Source: an uncultured Bacteroidales bacterium
GTDB taxonomy: Bacteria > Bacteroidota > Bacteroidia > Bacteroidales > Bacteroidaceae
Assembly (NCBI GenBank): GCA_902768605.1
Contig: CACXLY010000062.1
Coordinates: forward strand, 1 to 23,664
Reading direction: 5' to 3'
Length of the DNA: 23,664 nt
In this document: positions 14,152 to 20,883 of the stretch, piece by piece
How positions within the stretch are numbered: position 1 is the first letter of the stretch
Layout: every line of letters begins with the position of its first letter
The notes under the pieces: model-generated
The model's database searches: none
What the model saw: only the letters and a program-made list of their open reading frames with translations
Told to the model about the DNA's origin: nothing
Program-made: the position numbers and the translations under genes

Positions 14152-14793
14152 TTAAAGTTCTTCCTCGTAGCCGTCTTCCACTTCCATGTCGCCGCCCAGC
14201 GAGTCGCCAAAGAGTTCGAACTCATCTTCCTCGCTGCCCAGTTCGCTGTTGCCGATGACAAGCACCACAGGTGCGTCGCTTGGCACGCGTTCGCCGGTAT
14301 AGACCTCGCGTCCGTTCACCTTGAGGGCAATCACCCAGTCGTGGTCGCCGGGCACGAACTCCATCGGTCCTATCTTGAAGCCGAGTGCCCGCAGACGTGC
14401 CTCTGCCTCTCGGCGAGAGCAGTTGCCAGCGATGTCGGGGATGGTATTGGTGGGTGTCTGCTTCTGATTGATGGTGAGGTAGATTTCCCTGCCCGTCTTC
14501 ACCTTGCTGCCAGGAGCAGGTTTCTGCTCGAGCACGATGCCTGCGGGCTGCTTGCGGACGTAAGCGGAATCCACGACGACCGCAACGAGGTCGAGCTCAT
14601 CGAGGGCATACTCGGCATCGTTGATTATCATGCCCTTCACTTCGGGCACCTCGACGCTTTCCCCGTGCTTCGTGTAAGTAATCATCCAAACCCAAAGGGC
14701 TATGCAGAAAGCAATGCCGGCGAGTACCATCGCTATCAGGTTCCAATAGACATAGGGACCAAAAAGCTTCTTGCGAAATTCTTCCAATGCCAT
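14152..14793 (-). CDS. PASTA-domain membrane protein
   Basis: 213 residues. A short cytoplasmic N-terminus is followed by one membrane helix (18-39). A periplasmic part has two PASTA domains (about 46-109: VEVPEVKGMIINDAEYALDE, GIVLEQKPAPGSKVKTGREI; and about 118-181: IPDIAGNCSRREAEARLRAL, ending VPSDAPVVLVIG). It ends in a strongly acidic tail (184-213). PASTA domains bind peptidoglycan fragments and beta-lactams in other proteins. There is no kinase or transpeptidase domain here, so this is a stand-alone sensor or scaffold typical of Bacteroidetes, encoded just ahead of rluD and ddl. It is first in the operon, with the promoter at 15100-15107 and a long repeat-filled leader. Confidence 0.85.
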   Translation of the reverse strand: MALEEFRKKLFGPYVYWNLIAMVLAGIAFCIALWVWMITYTKHGESVEVPEVKGMIINDAEYALDELDLVAVVVDSAYVRKQPAGIVLEQKPAPGSKVKTGREIYLTINQKQTPTNTIPDIAGNCSRREAEARLRALGFKIGPMEFVPGDHDWVIALKVNGREVYTGERVPSDAPVVLVIGNSELGSEEDEFELFGDSLGGDMEVEDGYEEEL

Positions 14794-14800
14794 GATTGTT

Positions 14801-14968
14801 ATTTACGATTTGACGATTTACGATTTAAGTAATTTACGATTTGACGATTTACGATTTACGATTTATTTACTATTTAGTAATTTAACTATTTACTGGGCGA
14901 ATGTTTTCAATCTTCAATCTTCAATTTATGAGATTTACGATTTAGTTATTTAACTATTTACTTTTTAA
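14801..14968. repeat. Long word array in the PASTA operon leader
   Basis: TTTACGATT, TTGACGATT, TTTACTATT and TTTAACTATT words repeat over some 100 bp (14801-14893). They then give way to TTCAATC words and return at 14926-14965. This is the longest such array in the window. Confidence 0.85.
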
Positions 14969-15099
14969 AAGTTGACGAGTTGTTTGTAACTTTGATTTTT
15001 CACTTTTCACTCTTCACTCTTCATTTAAATATTCTTCACTCTTCACTTAAGAGGACTTTTTACTTAAAAGGTTCTTTTTCACCTTTTCTTTCTTGCCTG

Positions 15100-15107
15100 C
15101 AAAGATA
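15100..15107 (-). promoter_or_regulatory. Promoter -7 box for PASTA-rluD-ddl-acyltransferase-nigD operon
   Basis: TATCTTTG followed by CA on the minus strand, an exact -7 match. It starts directly after the T-rich tail of the rpmH terminator, so one transcript ends where the next begins. Confidence 0.65.
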
Positions 15108-15110
15108 GTA

Positions 15111-15150
15111 ATAAAAAAAGAAAAAGAAGTAAAGTTTCCCTTACTTCTTT
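15111..15150 (-). terminator. Rho-independent terminator of rpmH
   Basis: On the minus strand a 10-bp stem AAAGAAGTAA/TTACTTCTTT (arms 15123-15132 and 15141-15150, loop 8 nt) is followed by TTCTTTTTTTA, a good T-tract, 23 bp after the rpmH stop. Confidence 0.75.
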
Positions 15151-15172
15151 TCCTATTTGCTGAAAAATGTGT

Positions 15173-15328
15173 TTACTTACCGTGCCTTTCGTCTGAAACG
15201 GTGAGTTTCTTGCGACCTTTAGCGCGACGAGAAGCCAATACACGGCGACCATTAGCAGTTGTCATTCTCTGACGGAAACCGTGCTTATTGTTGCGGCGAC
15301 GGTTGTGGGGTTGAAATGTTCTTTTCAT
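15173..15328 (-). CDS. rpmH: Ribosomal protein L34
   Basis: 51 residues beginning [20 protein letters not shown], with [20 protein letters not shown] following, which is the unmistakable L34 signature. The protein is very basic, as expected for this small protein of the large ribosomal subunit. The start is fixed by the conserved MKRTFQP. It is transcribed away from efp. It has its own promoter (15375-15382) and terminator (15111-15150), so it is a single-gene unit. Confidence 0.97.
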   Translation of the reverse strand: MKRTFQPHNRRRNNKHGFRQRMTTANGRRVLASRRAKGRKKLTVSDERHGK

Positions 15329-15374
15329 ATCGTTTTTTTGCTTAATTATTATGTGCGGATTACGATTCGGGGTG

Positions 15375-15382
15375 CAAAATTA
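15375..15382 (-). promoter_or_regulatory. Promoter -7 box for rpmH
   Basis: TAATTTTG followed by CA on the minus strand. A TTG lies 20 bases upstream (in CCTTGCG), giving a full -33/-7 Bacteroidetes promoter. The leader is about 40 nt. Confidence 0.65.
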
Positions 15383-15419
15383 AGCTTTTTTTTTCATTTA
15401 CGCAAGGATTGTGCAACTT

Positions 15420-15455
15420 TTTCTTTTCAACTTTTCAACTTTTCAACTTTTCTTC
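15420..15455. repeat. CTTTTCAA word array in the efp promoter region
   Basis: Four copies of an 8-9 bp word based on CTTTTCAA directly upstream of the efp -7 box. A second array of AATAACC words (15475-15500) fills the efp leader. Confidence 0.75.
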
Positions 15456-15456
15456 T

Positions 15457-15464
15457 TACCTTTG
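15457..15464 (+). promoter_or_regulatory. Promoter -7 box for efp
   Basis: TACCTTTG followed by CA, 42 bp before the efp ATG at 15507. The -33 region is occupied by the CTTTTCAA array and no TTG stands at the usual spacing. Confidence 0.6.
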
Positions 15465-15506
15465 CACCACAAAACAATAACCAATAACCAATAACCAGTA
15501 CCATTT

Positions 15507-16055
15507 ATGATTAATTCACAGGACATCAAGAAGGGCACCTGCATCCGCATGGACGGCAAGCTCTATTTCTGCATCGACTTCCTTCACCGCAAACCCGGTA
15601 AGGGCAACACCATCATGAACGTGACCGGCGGCGTTATCGAGAAGCGTTTCAATATCGGCGAGCGCCTCGAAGACGTGCGCGTAGAACGTCGCCCCTGCCA
15701 GTATCTCTACAAGGATGGAGACGACCTGGTATTCATGAACAATGAGACTTACGAACAGATTACCATTGCTCCCGACCAGGTGAACGGCGTGAAGTTCCTC
15801 AAGGAGAGCGAGAACGTGGAGGTAGTCGTTGATGCCAGCACAGAGACTGTGCTCTATGCCGACGTGCCCGTCAAGGTGCATCTGCAGGTTACCTGGACCG
15901 AGCCGGGTCTGAAGGGCGACACAGCCACCAACACCTTGAAGCCCGCCCGCGTGGAGACCGGTGCCGAAATTCGCGTACCCCTCTTCATCGAAGAAGGCGA
16001 GATTGTCGAGGTCGACAGCCGCGACGGCAGCTACCTCGGCCGCGTGAAAGAATAG
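15507..16055 (+). CDS. efp: Elongation factor P
   Basis: 182 residues, close to the usual 185-188. EF-P enters the ribosomal E site and relieves stalling at consecutive prolines. The start is MINSQDIKKGTCIRMDGKLY. The domain I loop reads HRKPGKGNT with Lys32 at the tip, the position modified in EpmA-type systems. The KOW-like domain is followed by two OB domains. The C-terminal signature TATNTLKPARVETGAEIRVP and the end VDSRDGSYLGRVKE are typical. No modification gene is present in the window. It has its own promoter and a downstream hairpin, so it is probably a single-gene transcript, divergent from rpmH. Confidence 0.97.
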   Translation: MINSQDIKKGTCIRMDGKLYFCIDFLHRKPGKGNTIMNVTGGVIEKRFNIGERLEDVRVERRPCQYLYKDGDDLVFMNNETYEQITIAPDQVNGVKFLKESENVEVVVDASTETVLYADVPVKVHLQVTWTEPGLKGDTATNTLKPARVETGAEIRVPLFIEEGEIVEVDSRDGSYLGRVKE

Positions 16056-16090
16056 CAGGCTTCCCCTCCCCCGGGACAAAAAGACATATT

Positions 16091-16130
16091 AGCGGCAGCC
16101 ACTTGCATTTAAGTGACTGCCGCTGATGTT
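16091..16130 (+). terminator. Terminator of efp
   Basis: AGCGGCAG-C-CACTT pairs with AAGTG-A-CTGCCGCT (16091-16124) around a short loop with one mismatch, then GATGTTTT. It lies 36 bp after the efp stop. The remaining 200 bp up to the convergent transporter gene hold nothing I recognise. Confidence 0.65.
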
Positions 16131-16327
16131 TTGTCAGGACCTATCCGATGGACTGGCTCTATACAGTTCATGCAAGAAGAAAAGAACTCAACGAGGAAAT
16201 GTCCTTTTGTTGAAATCGGCGTATGGATTTAAGTAAATCCTATAGAGGATTTTGGGGCCATCTTGCAAGTGCTTGGGAAACGCTATAGTAGTACACAACC
16301 ATTTTAAATAGTCCTGCATCTACTGCG

Positions 16328-17962
16328 TTATTCTGTTTGTTTCTTCATATAATAAAGCGGACGCAGGCGAGAGAGATATTCTATACCATAAATGGGCCAA
16401 TATGGAATCTTGCGAGCGTTGGTTCGGACGGCAGGAATGTCGAGCAACAGGAACAGAGCCGTCATTCCTCCGCTAACCCAGATGACGATACCATACACCT
16501 GCTTGAGCGCAACAGACATCATGGAATGCAGGTAATACTGGCTCATAAACTGCCCCATATTGAAGTTTTGCATGTTAAGTCTGGTCAGCGTCAGTTGGCT
16601 CCCATATCTACTGATATCGTCGTTCAGGAAATGAGAGAACAACGTGGTATAGATGCCATAGCCTGCCGCACCTGCCAGATACATGTGGAAGATGTTAAAG
16701 ACGAAGAGGCCCATAAAGAATTGCTCCAGGTCAGGTATCGATTCGTCGAGCGACCACATAAGTGTGGCTGCCAGTATGGCATAAGCACATCCCCGGAGCA
16801 CGATAGGAAGCCGGTACTGCGCTATGTTCACCTGCATGTCGAGGGTGAAATACATCAGTATGGAATATGCAAGAATTAGGCCGAATCCTATGCCGAAGAG
16901 TTTCCACACACGCCACTTCAAAACTTTCAACCAAAGTAAATCGATGAGCACGCCAACATATACTCCCGGCAAAGCCCATAGGAACTGCTTTTCCTTGGTC
17001 AGCTCCTCCAGGCCTATCACTTCTTCGTACAAGATTTCTTCTACCGTATGCTCACAACCCAACAACAGTTCGCCAATGGCAGTTACTGCGAGTATGGGTA
17101 GCACGTTACGATAGGTGAATATCTTTGGCGACACGTAGGGATTACTTACGTGCGAGAGCCTGTGCATTATGAGCGCAGCAAGCAAAAAGGCCACTCCGGC
17201 GAGCAGTCGCAGGCCCGGGTTCGACATCCACATGCGATAGTCGCCATAGACCATGATGTAGCATACCACCAGCATGAGCAGACTGATGAGCAGGCCCGAC
17301 AGGAAGTCGATGCCCTTCAGGGGAATCCTTTGTGGCATGGGACAGAAAGGACGGCAAAGGATCAGTTGGGTGAGAAGTATGAACGACATGGTGCCGATGG
17401 TGAACAGGTGCATCATCTGCCATGTGAAATGGTGAGCAAACCATGCTGCCAGGAATCCGCTACCCTCGATAGCCGTCAGCAGGACGATGTGCAGAACGGG
17501 AAAGAAAACGGCAAAGTCGCGCCTCGGTGTTATCCAAAGCTGGATGTTTGACATACACTCGAAAGTTCCCTGTATCTTTGCCATGCCAGATATAAAACAT
17601 ACGACCAGAAGGACAGGCATGGACTGGCAATACATCGTGATGAAGTTGCAGATGCCTATCACGATGGCGGCTCCGCACAACAGTTGCTGATTGGTGAAAC
17701 GGAACTTCATGCGGAAGAGCATTGGGAAGTATATGGCCATGCCTGCCAATCCTGCATAAAGCAGCATCAGCAGGTCTTCAATCATAAAGTTCGTGGTACC
17801 ACGGATTGCGTCCAAGGCTCCCAAATACATTCCGCTGCTAAACTGCACGCAGAAAACGGTCACAACATAAATCCAGGGCTGAATACGCTTCGGCACCCAA
17901 GAGCGGAACATAGGCATCATAAAGCCTATGCCTACAGGAGGCGGAGGAGGTAATGGCAGCAT
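16328..17962 (-). CDS. EmrB-like MFS multidrug exporter (14-helix type)
   Basis: 544 residues, highly hydrophobic, with roughly 14 membrane segments across 30-530. It fits the DHA2/EmrB-type drug:H+ antiporters rather than 12-helix carriers. Charged loops such as RIPLKG and the absence of an ATP-binding motif fit secondary transport. The gene starts 4 bp after the emrA-like gene (stop at 17966), in the order tolC-like, emrA-like, emrB-like, which is the usual tripartite exporter layout. The N-terminus is unusual (MLPLPPPPPVGIGF), with a start that seems secure because the upstream gene ends just before it. The substrate is unknown. Its outer-membrane partner in this operon is interrupted. Confidence 0.78.
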   Translation of the reverse strand: MLPLPPPPPVGIGFMMPMFRSWVPKRIQPWIYVVTVFCVQFSSGMYLGALDAIRGTTNFMIEDLLMLLYAGLAGMAIYFPMLFRMKFRFTNQQLLCGAAIVIGICNFITMYCQSMPVLLVVCFISGMAKIQGTFECMSNIQLWITPRRDFAVFFPVLHIVLLTAIEGSGFLAAWFAHHFTWQMMHLFTIGTMSFILLTQLILCRPFCPMPQRIPLKGIDFLSGLLISLLMLVVCYIMVYGDYRMWMSNPGLRLLAGVAFLLAALIMHRLSHVSNPYVSPKIFTYRNVLPILAVTAIGELLLGCEHTVEEILYEEVIGLEELTKEKQFLWALPGVYVGVLIDLLWLKVLKWRVWKLFGIGFGLILAYSILMYFTLDMQVNIAQYRLPIVLRGCAYAILAATLMWSLDESIPDLEQFFMGLFVFNIFHMYLAGAAGYGIYTTLFSHFLNDDISRYGSQLTLTRLNMQNFNMGQFMSQYYLHSMMSVALKQVYGIVIWVSGGMTALFLLLDIPAVRTNARKIPYWPIYGIEYLSRLRPLYYMKKQTE

Positions 17963-17965
17963 GAC

Positions 17966-19000
17966 TTAATACTTTACTTCACATTCCACATTATAGCCTG
18001 CATGCAGCTTTTCGAGTTTTTCGGGGCTGTTTCCGTCCAGCGATATACGGACCGTTACTCGTTGTTCCACCTTGACGAAGTTACCTGTGGCATTATCGAT
18101 GGGCAGCAGAGAGAAGGCTGAGCCTGTAGCGTAACTGATACGCTGAACTACACCTTCGTATTGCTCATCGGGTACGGCATCTGCCTTTATCCTCACCTTA
18201 GAGCCAACCTTTATATGCGGCAGCTGACTTTCCTTATAGTTGGCTTCCACCCACTTCTCGTCATCCGAGACGATGTTCACCAACGTCTGCCCGGGTTGTA
18301 CGAGCTGCCCCTCCTGTATGTCCTTAGTGCCCAGTACGCCGTCGCAAGTAGCAATGATGTAGCAGTACGAGAGATTCAAGCGCGCCAAATCGACAGCAGC
18401 TCGTGCCAGTTCGAGAGCTGCCACGGAAGCAGAGAGATGGTACTGTTGCTCGTTCTTCACAAGATGCTGGGCCGTACGCGAACGTAGCACCTGATCATAG
18501 CGGGCTTTGGCCGAAAGGTAGGCTGTGTGAACATGGTCGTACTGCTGCTGCGTGACAGCATCTTCTGAGAGAAGTTTTTCGAAGCGTTTATCCTCGCGTT
18601 GGGCATTCTCCATCTGCGCTCGGGCGTCCTCAATACTTGCCTCCGTCACCAGGATGTTTCCTTCTGTAGTCTGAATACTGCTGCCCGTGGCTTTGCTGCC
18701 TTGTTCCACACGGGCCAAGTCGGCTTCGGCTTGAGCCAGACGCAAGCGGAACTCTGCTGTTTCGATGATGGCCAACGTGTCGCCCTTACGAACATGCTGA
18801 AATTCCTCAAAGCGAATCTCGCGAATGAATCCTTGGACACGGGTGTTCTGCGGAGTGACGTGCTGGCGTACACGGGCATTATCGGTGAATTCTATGTTGC
18901 CGAAATGCATGAACTGCAGTAACACGATGGAGGCTCCTGCCAGCAGAAAGCCGACAATCACGCAATTGTAGATAAGAGATGTCAGTTTATGTTTTTCCAT
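17966..19000 (-). CDS. EmrA/HlyD-family membrane fusion protein
   Basis: 344 residues. The N-terminal membrane helix (10-30) is followed by FTDNARVRQHVTPQNTRVQGFI (38-59), the EmrA-like first half of the lipoyl domain. A long coiled-coil hairpin spans about 85-210 (AQAEADLARVEQ ... ARAAVDLARLNLSYC). Then come the second lipoyl half (IIATCDGVLGTKDIQEGQLVQPGQTLVNIV) and a beta-barrel domain (WVEANYKESQLPHIKVGSKV, VKVEQRVTVRI). It bridges the inner-membrane pump and the outer-membrane channel. It starts 25 bp after the tolC-like gene. Confidence 0.88.
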   Translation of the reverse strand: MEKHKLTSLIYNCVIVGFLLAGASIVLLQFMHFGNIEFTDNARVRQHVTPQNTRVQGFIREIRFEEFQHVRKGDTLAIIETAEFRLRLAQAEADLARVEQGSKATGSSIQTTEGNILVTEASIEDARAQMENAQREDKRFEKLLSEDAVTQQQYDHVHTAYLSAKARYDQVLRSRTAQHLVKNEQQYHLSASVAALELARAAVDLARLNLSYCYIIATCDGVLGTKDIQEGQLVQPGQTLVNIVSDDEKWVEANYKESQLPHIKVGSKVRIKADAVPDEQYEGVVQRISYATGSAFSLLPIDNATGNFVKVEQRVTVRISLDGNSPEKLEKLHAGYNVECEVKY

Positions 19001-19025
19001 TTCCTTTTTCCTTTCTCTTTTTTAT

Positions 19026-20372
19026 TTATAATGTTCCTGTTACATACTTCAAATTATAATAACCAGCCAGCACCTTTATGCGACTGTTCACAAGAGCCAG
19101 CTGGGCATCGAGCCGCTGGTTGGCAGCATCCACCATGTCGGTCACCAATGCCAGTCCATTCTGATAGCGGTTGCTGATGACACTATAGTTTTGCTGAGCC
19201 AGCTCGACGCTCTTCTTGCATGTCTCCAGTTCTGTGAGTGTTGTCTGATAATCGGTAAATACCGCCTGGACTGCATTCTCTACGCCCTCTAAAGCCGCTT
19301 GTTGCTGGTGGCGGGCTGTTTCGGTGGCTATTCGGGCCTGACGAATGCGATTGCTGTTCTTGTAGAGCGAACCGATGCGGTATTTTATGCCTACCCCCAC
19401 AAAACAATAATTCAGGTTCTTGTTCAGATTAGGTATCTCCACCGTGATAGGTCCGTCAAGGTGCTCTTCGGCTATGATGGCAATAGTGGGTCGGCAAGCG
19501 CTCTTCTCCAAACGTTCCTTCTGCTTCGACATCTCAATACCCAACTGAGCTTGCTTGAGGGATGGTGAGTTGTATGTTGCTGCTTGTTGCCAAATGCTTT
19601 CCGCTCCTATCTCATCAGTTCCTTCTTCAAAGACTTCCGTCGGAAGTATCGTTATGCCTTCTCCAATGCCAAGTGCCGTAATCAGCTGATGGTTGGTAAT
19701 CTTTGCCTAATTCTGTACTTGCGTGCGTCCTAACTTCAATTGCTCCAGCTGCAGTTCGTAGCGAGTGATGTCGTTCTTCAGCGCAGCGCCTTCCAATTGT
19801 CTTTTCTTGGTAAGTTCGATAAGGGTTTCTGTCAGGGCGATATTCTCATCGAACACACGTTCCTGGTTCTTCAGATTGTGAAGTTGCAGGTAGTGCCCCG
19901 TCAGTAACATTCTTACGCGCTGGCGGTTCTCATGCGCATTAGCTTGAGCCATATCAGATGTAAGCTGGCTGAGGCGGATGCCACTTCTGATGGCACCACC
20001 TGCGTAAACGGCCCATGATGCTTGAACAGCCAGGTTGCTGCCGTAATGCGGGATATGTACGCCTACGGCATTCTTGAAATCGCGGTCACTTATCCATCCG
20101 CCTCCAAGATATGAGAACGAGAGAGAGGCAGTGGCATCAGGTAATTGCTCTGCTTTGGCCGCTTTAACTCCTGCCTCTGCTTCTTCGATGGCAGACTGAA
20201 AACATTTAATGGAGGTGTTGTGCTCTTCTGCCGTCCGAAACAGTTGCTCCAACGACATAGCCAGTTCCTCGCTCTGCTCAGGTACAAGCGAATCCTGACC
20301 TTGAGCCATCAACCTCCCTGATGTGCCCATGATTGCAATAGCAAACATGAGCAGGGATTTCTTGCTCAACAT
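19026..20372 (-). pseudogene. TolC-family outer-membrane channel with an in-frame amber codon
   Basis: Both halves lie in one frame over 449 codons. The only break is a TAG at 19707-19709 (codon 222), so this is a single nonsense change and not a frameshift. The first half has a signal peptide (1-23, ending LMAQ) and the outer-membrane efflux repeat (SLEQLFRTAEEHNTSIK, QLEGAALKNDITRYELQLEQL). The second half continues directly (ITNHQLITALGI) and ends with a second repeat (SVELAQQNYSVISNRYQNGL, then DAANQRLDAQLALVNSRIKV, then YYNLKYVTGTL). Without the stop the length (448) is normal for the family. A Gln codon changed to TAG is one simple explanation. It heads the exporter operon, with its promoter at 20549-20556. 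Confidence 0.88.
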
Positions 20373-20406
20373 GATAAAATATAATAAGATTAAATGATTC
20401 TACAGA

Positions 20407-20436
20407 TGATTGTTATGGTTAAAAACCTAACAATCA
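20407..20436 (-). promoter_or_regulatory. Leader hairpin beginning at the stop codon of the leader ORF
   Basis: On the minus strand TGATTGTTA pairs with TAACAATCA (9 bp), then GGTT with AACC around a TTT loop, with one bulged base. That gives 13 pairs in 30 nt. Its first triplet is the TGA of the 28-codon ORF. It lies 34 bp before the tolC-like start. No T-run follows, so it is not a simple terminator. Confidence 0.55.
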
Positions 20437-20520
20437 ATGCTGACAACTACGCCCCCATTTATGAAAGTCATGAATGGAGTTGATTTGATGTATCTCCAAA
20501 TTGTAGTAACGTAGCCTCAT
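20434..20520 (-). CDS. Possible 28-residue leader peptide of the exporter operon
   Basis: ATG at 20520 opens a 28-codon frame (starting MRLRYYNLEIHQINSIH, ending HKWGRSCQH) inside the roughly 170-nt leader between the promoter and the tolC-like gene. The stop codon is the first triplet of a 13-bp hairpin. Its position recalls leader peptides that control drug-resistance genes. Coding is unproven, and the composition alone does not show it. Confidence 0.3.
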   Translation of the reverse strand: MRLRYYNLEIHQINSIHDFHKWGRSCQH

Positions 20521-20548
20521 AATAAGGATTTCTGTCAAAAACCGACTG

Positions 20549-20579
20549 CAAAGGTAGTGCAAAATGGCCGATTTTCCAA
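20549..20579 (-). promoter_or_regulatory. Promoter of the tolC-emrA-emrB-like operon
   Basis: On the minus strand a TTG (in TTTGG) is followed by 20 bases and TACCTTTG (20549-20556) plus CA. Spacing and both boxes match the Bacteroidetes promoter. Confidence 0.7.
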
Positions 20580-20720
20580 ATTTTCCAACGAAGCTTTTTT
20601 CGTTATTCAACATATTTGACACGATATATTGTCTTTTTTTAGATTCTTTTTACCGTAACTTTGTCCTTCGGTCGTGGGTACTCTCACTCAACAATAAAAT
20701 GGAAGAGTCTTTTTCCTTTT

Positions 20721-20846
20721 GTATTTCGCTCGCTTATTCGGACTCCGGCTTTGCCGCCTGAGTGAAACGAAGAACCTTGACCTGCGGTCTTAGTTACTTT
20801 CGCTCGGAAATACCCAAATAAATTTGGTATTTCGCTCGCTTATTCG
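20721..20846. repeat. 20-bp direct repeats and palindrome of a dispersed promoter-like element
   Basis: GTATTTCGCTCGCTTATTCG occurs exactly at 20721-20740 and 20827-20846. The second copy is the right arm of an inverted structure (TAGTTAC at 20791-20797 with GTAACTA at 20846-20852; AAATACC with GGTATTT closer to the centre). That palindrome centre supplies the TTTGG -33 box of the downstream promoter. Confidence 0.7.
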
Positions 20847-20855
20847 TAACTATGC
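20824..20855 (+). promoter_or_regulatory. Promoter of the RND remnant operon with a non-consensus -7 box
   Basis: A TTG (20824-20826), 20 bases, then TAACTATG (20847-20854). The 19 bases at 20837-20855 match the minus-strand promoter at 22896-22914 in 18 positions. The one difference changes the -7 box from TAACTTTG to TAACTATG. Confidence 0.55.
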
Positions 20856-20883
20856 GCCCAAATTTATATAAATATATGTATAT

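Larger units (their letters stand above)
14794..15172. other. Intergenic region between rpmH and the PASTA operon
   Basis: No gene in these 379 bp. It holds the word arrays at 14801-14968 and 14997-15060 (TTCACTCTTCAC words), the operon promoter at 15100-15107 and the rpmH terminator at 15111-15150. The untranslated leader of the PASTA operon would be about 300 nt, mostly array. Confidence 0.7.
20373..20883. other. Divergent intergenic region between two efflux loci
   Basis: About 510 bp. Left to right: the exporter leader with ORF and hairpin, its promoter, a plus-strand TAACTTTG at 20656-20663 of uncertain use, and two copies of a 20-bp direct repeat (20721-20740, 20827-20846). A large imperfect palindrome (20791-20852) and the promoter of the broken RND operon follow. 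No regulator gene is present. The short ORFs here look random. Confidence 0.7.

Noticed and set aside
14986..14993. Plus-strand promoter TAACTTTG
   Set aside because: No plus-strand gene follows before rpmH/efp, so the match is probably chance in AT-rich sequence.
19707..19709. TAG reassigned to an amino acid
   Set aside because: TAG ends serC and efp, and all other genes read normally with the standard code.
20564..20761. Plus-strand ORF of 65 codons in the divergent region
   Set aside because: It covers promoter and repeat sequence, and its composition is unlike the genes around it.
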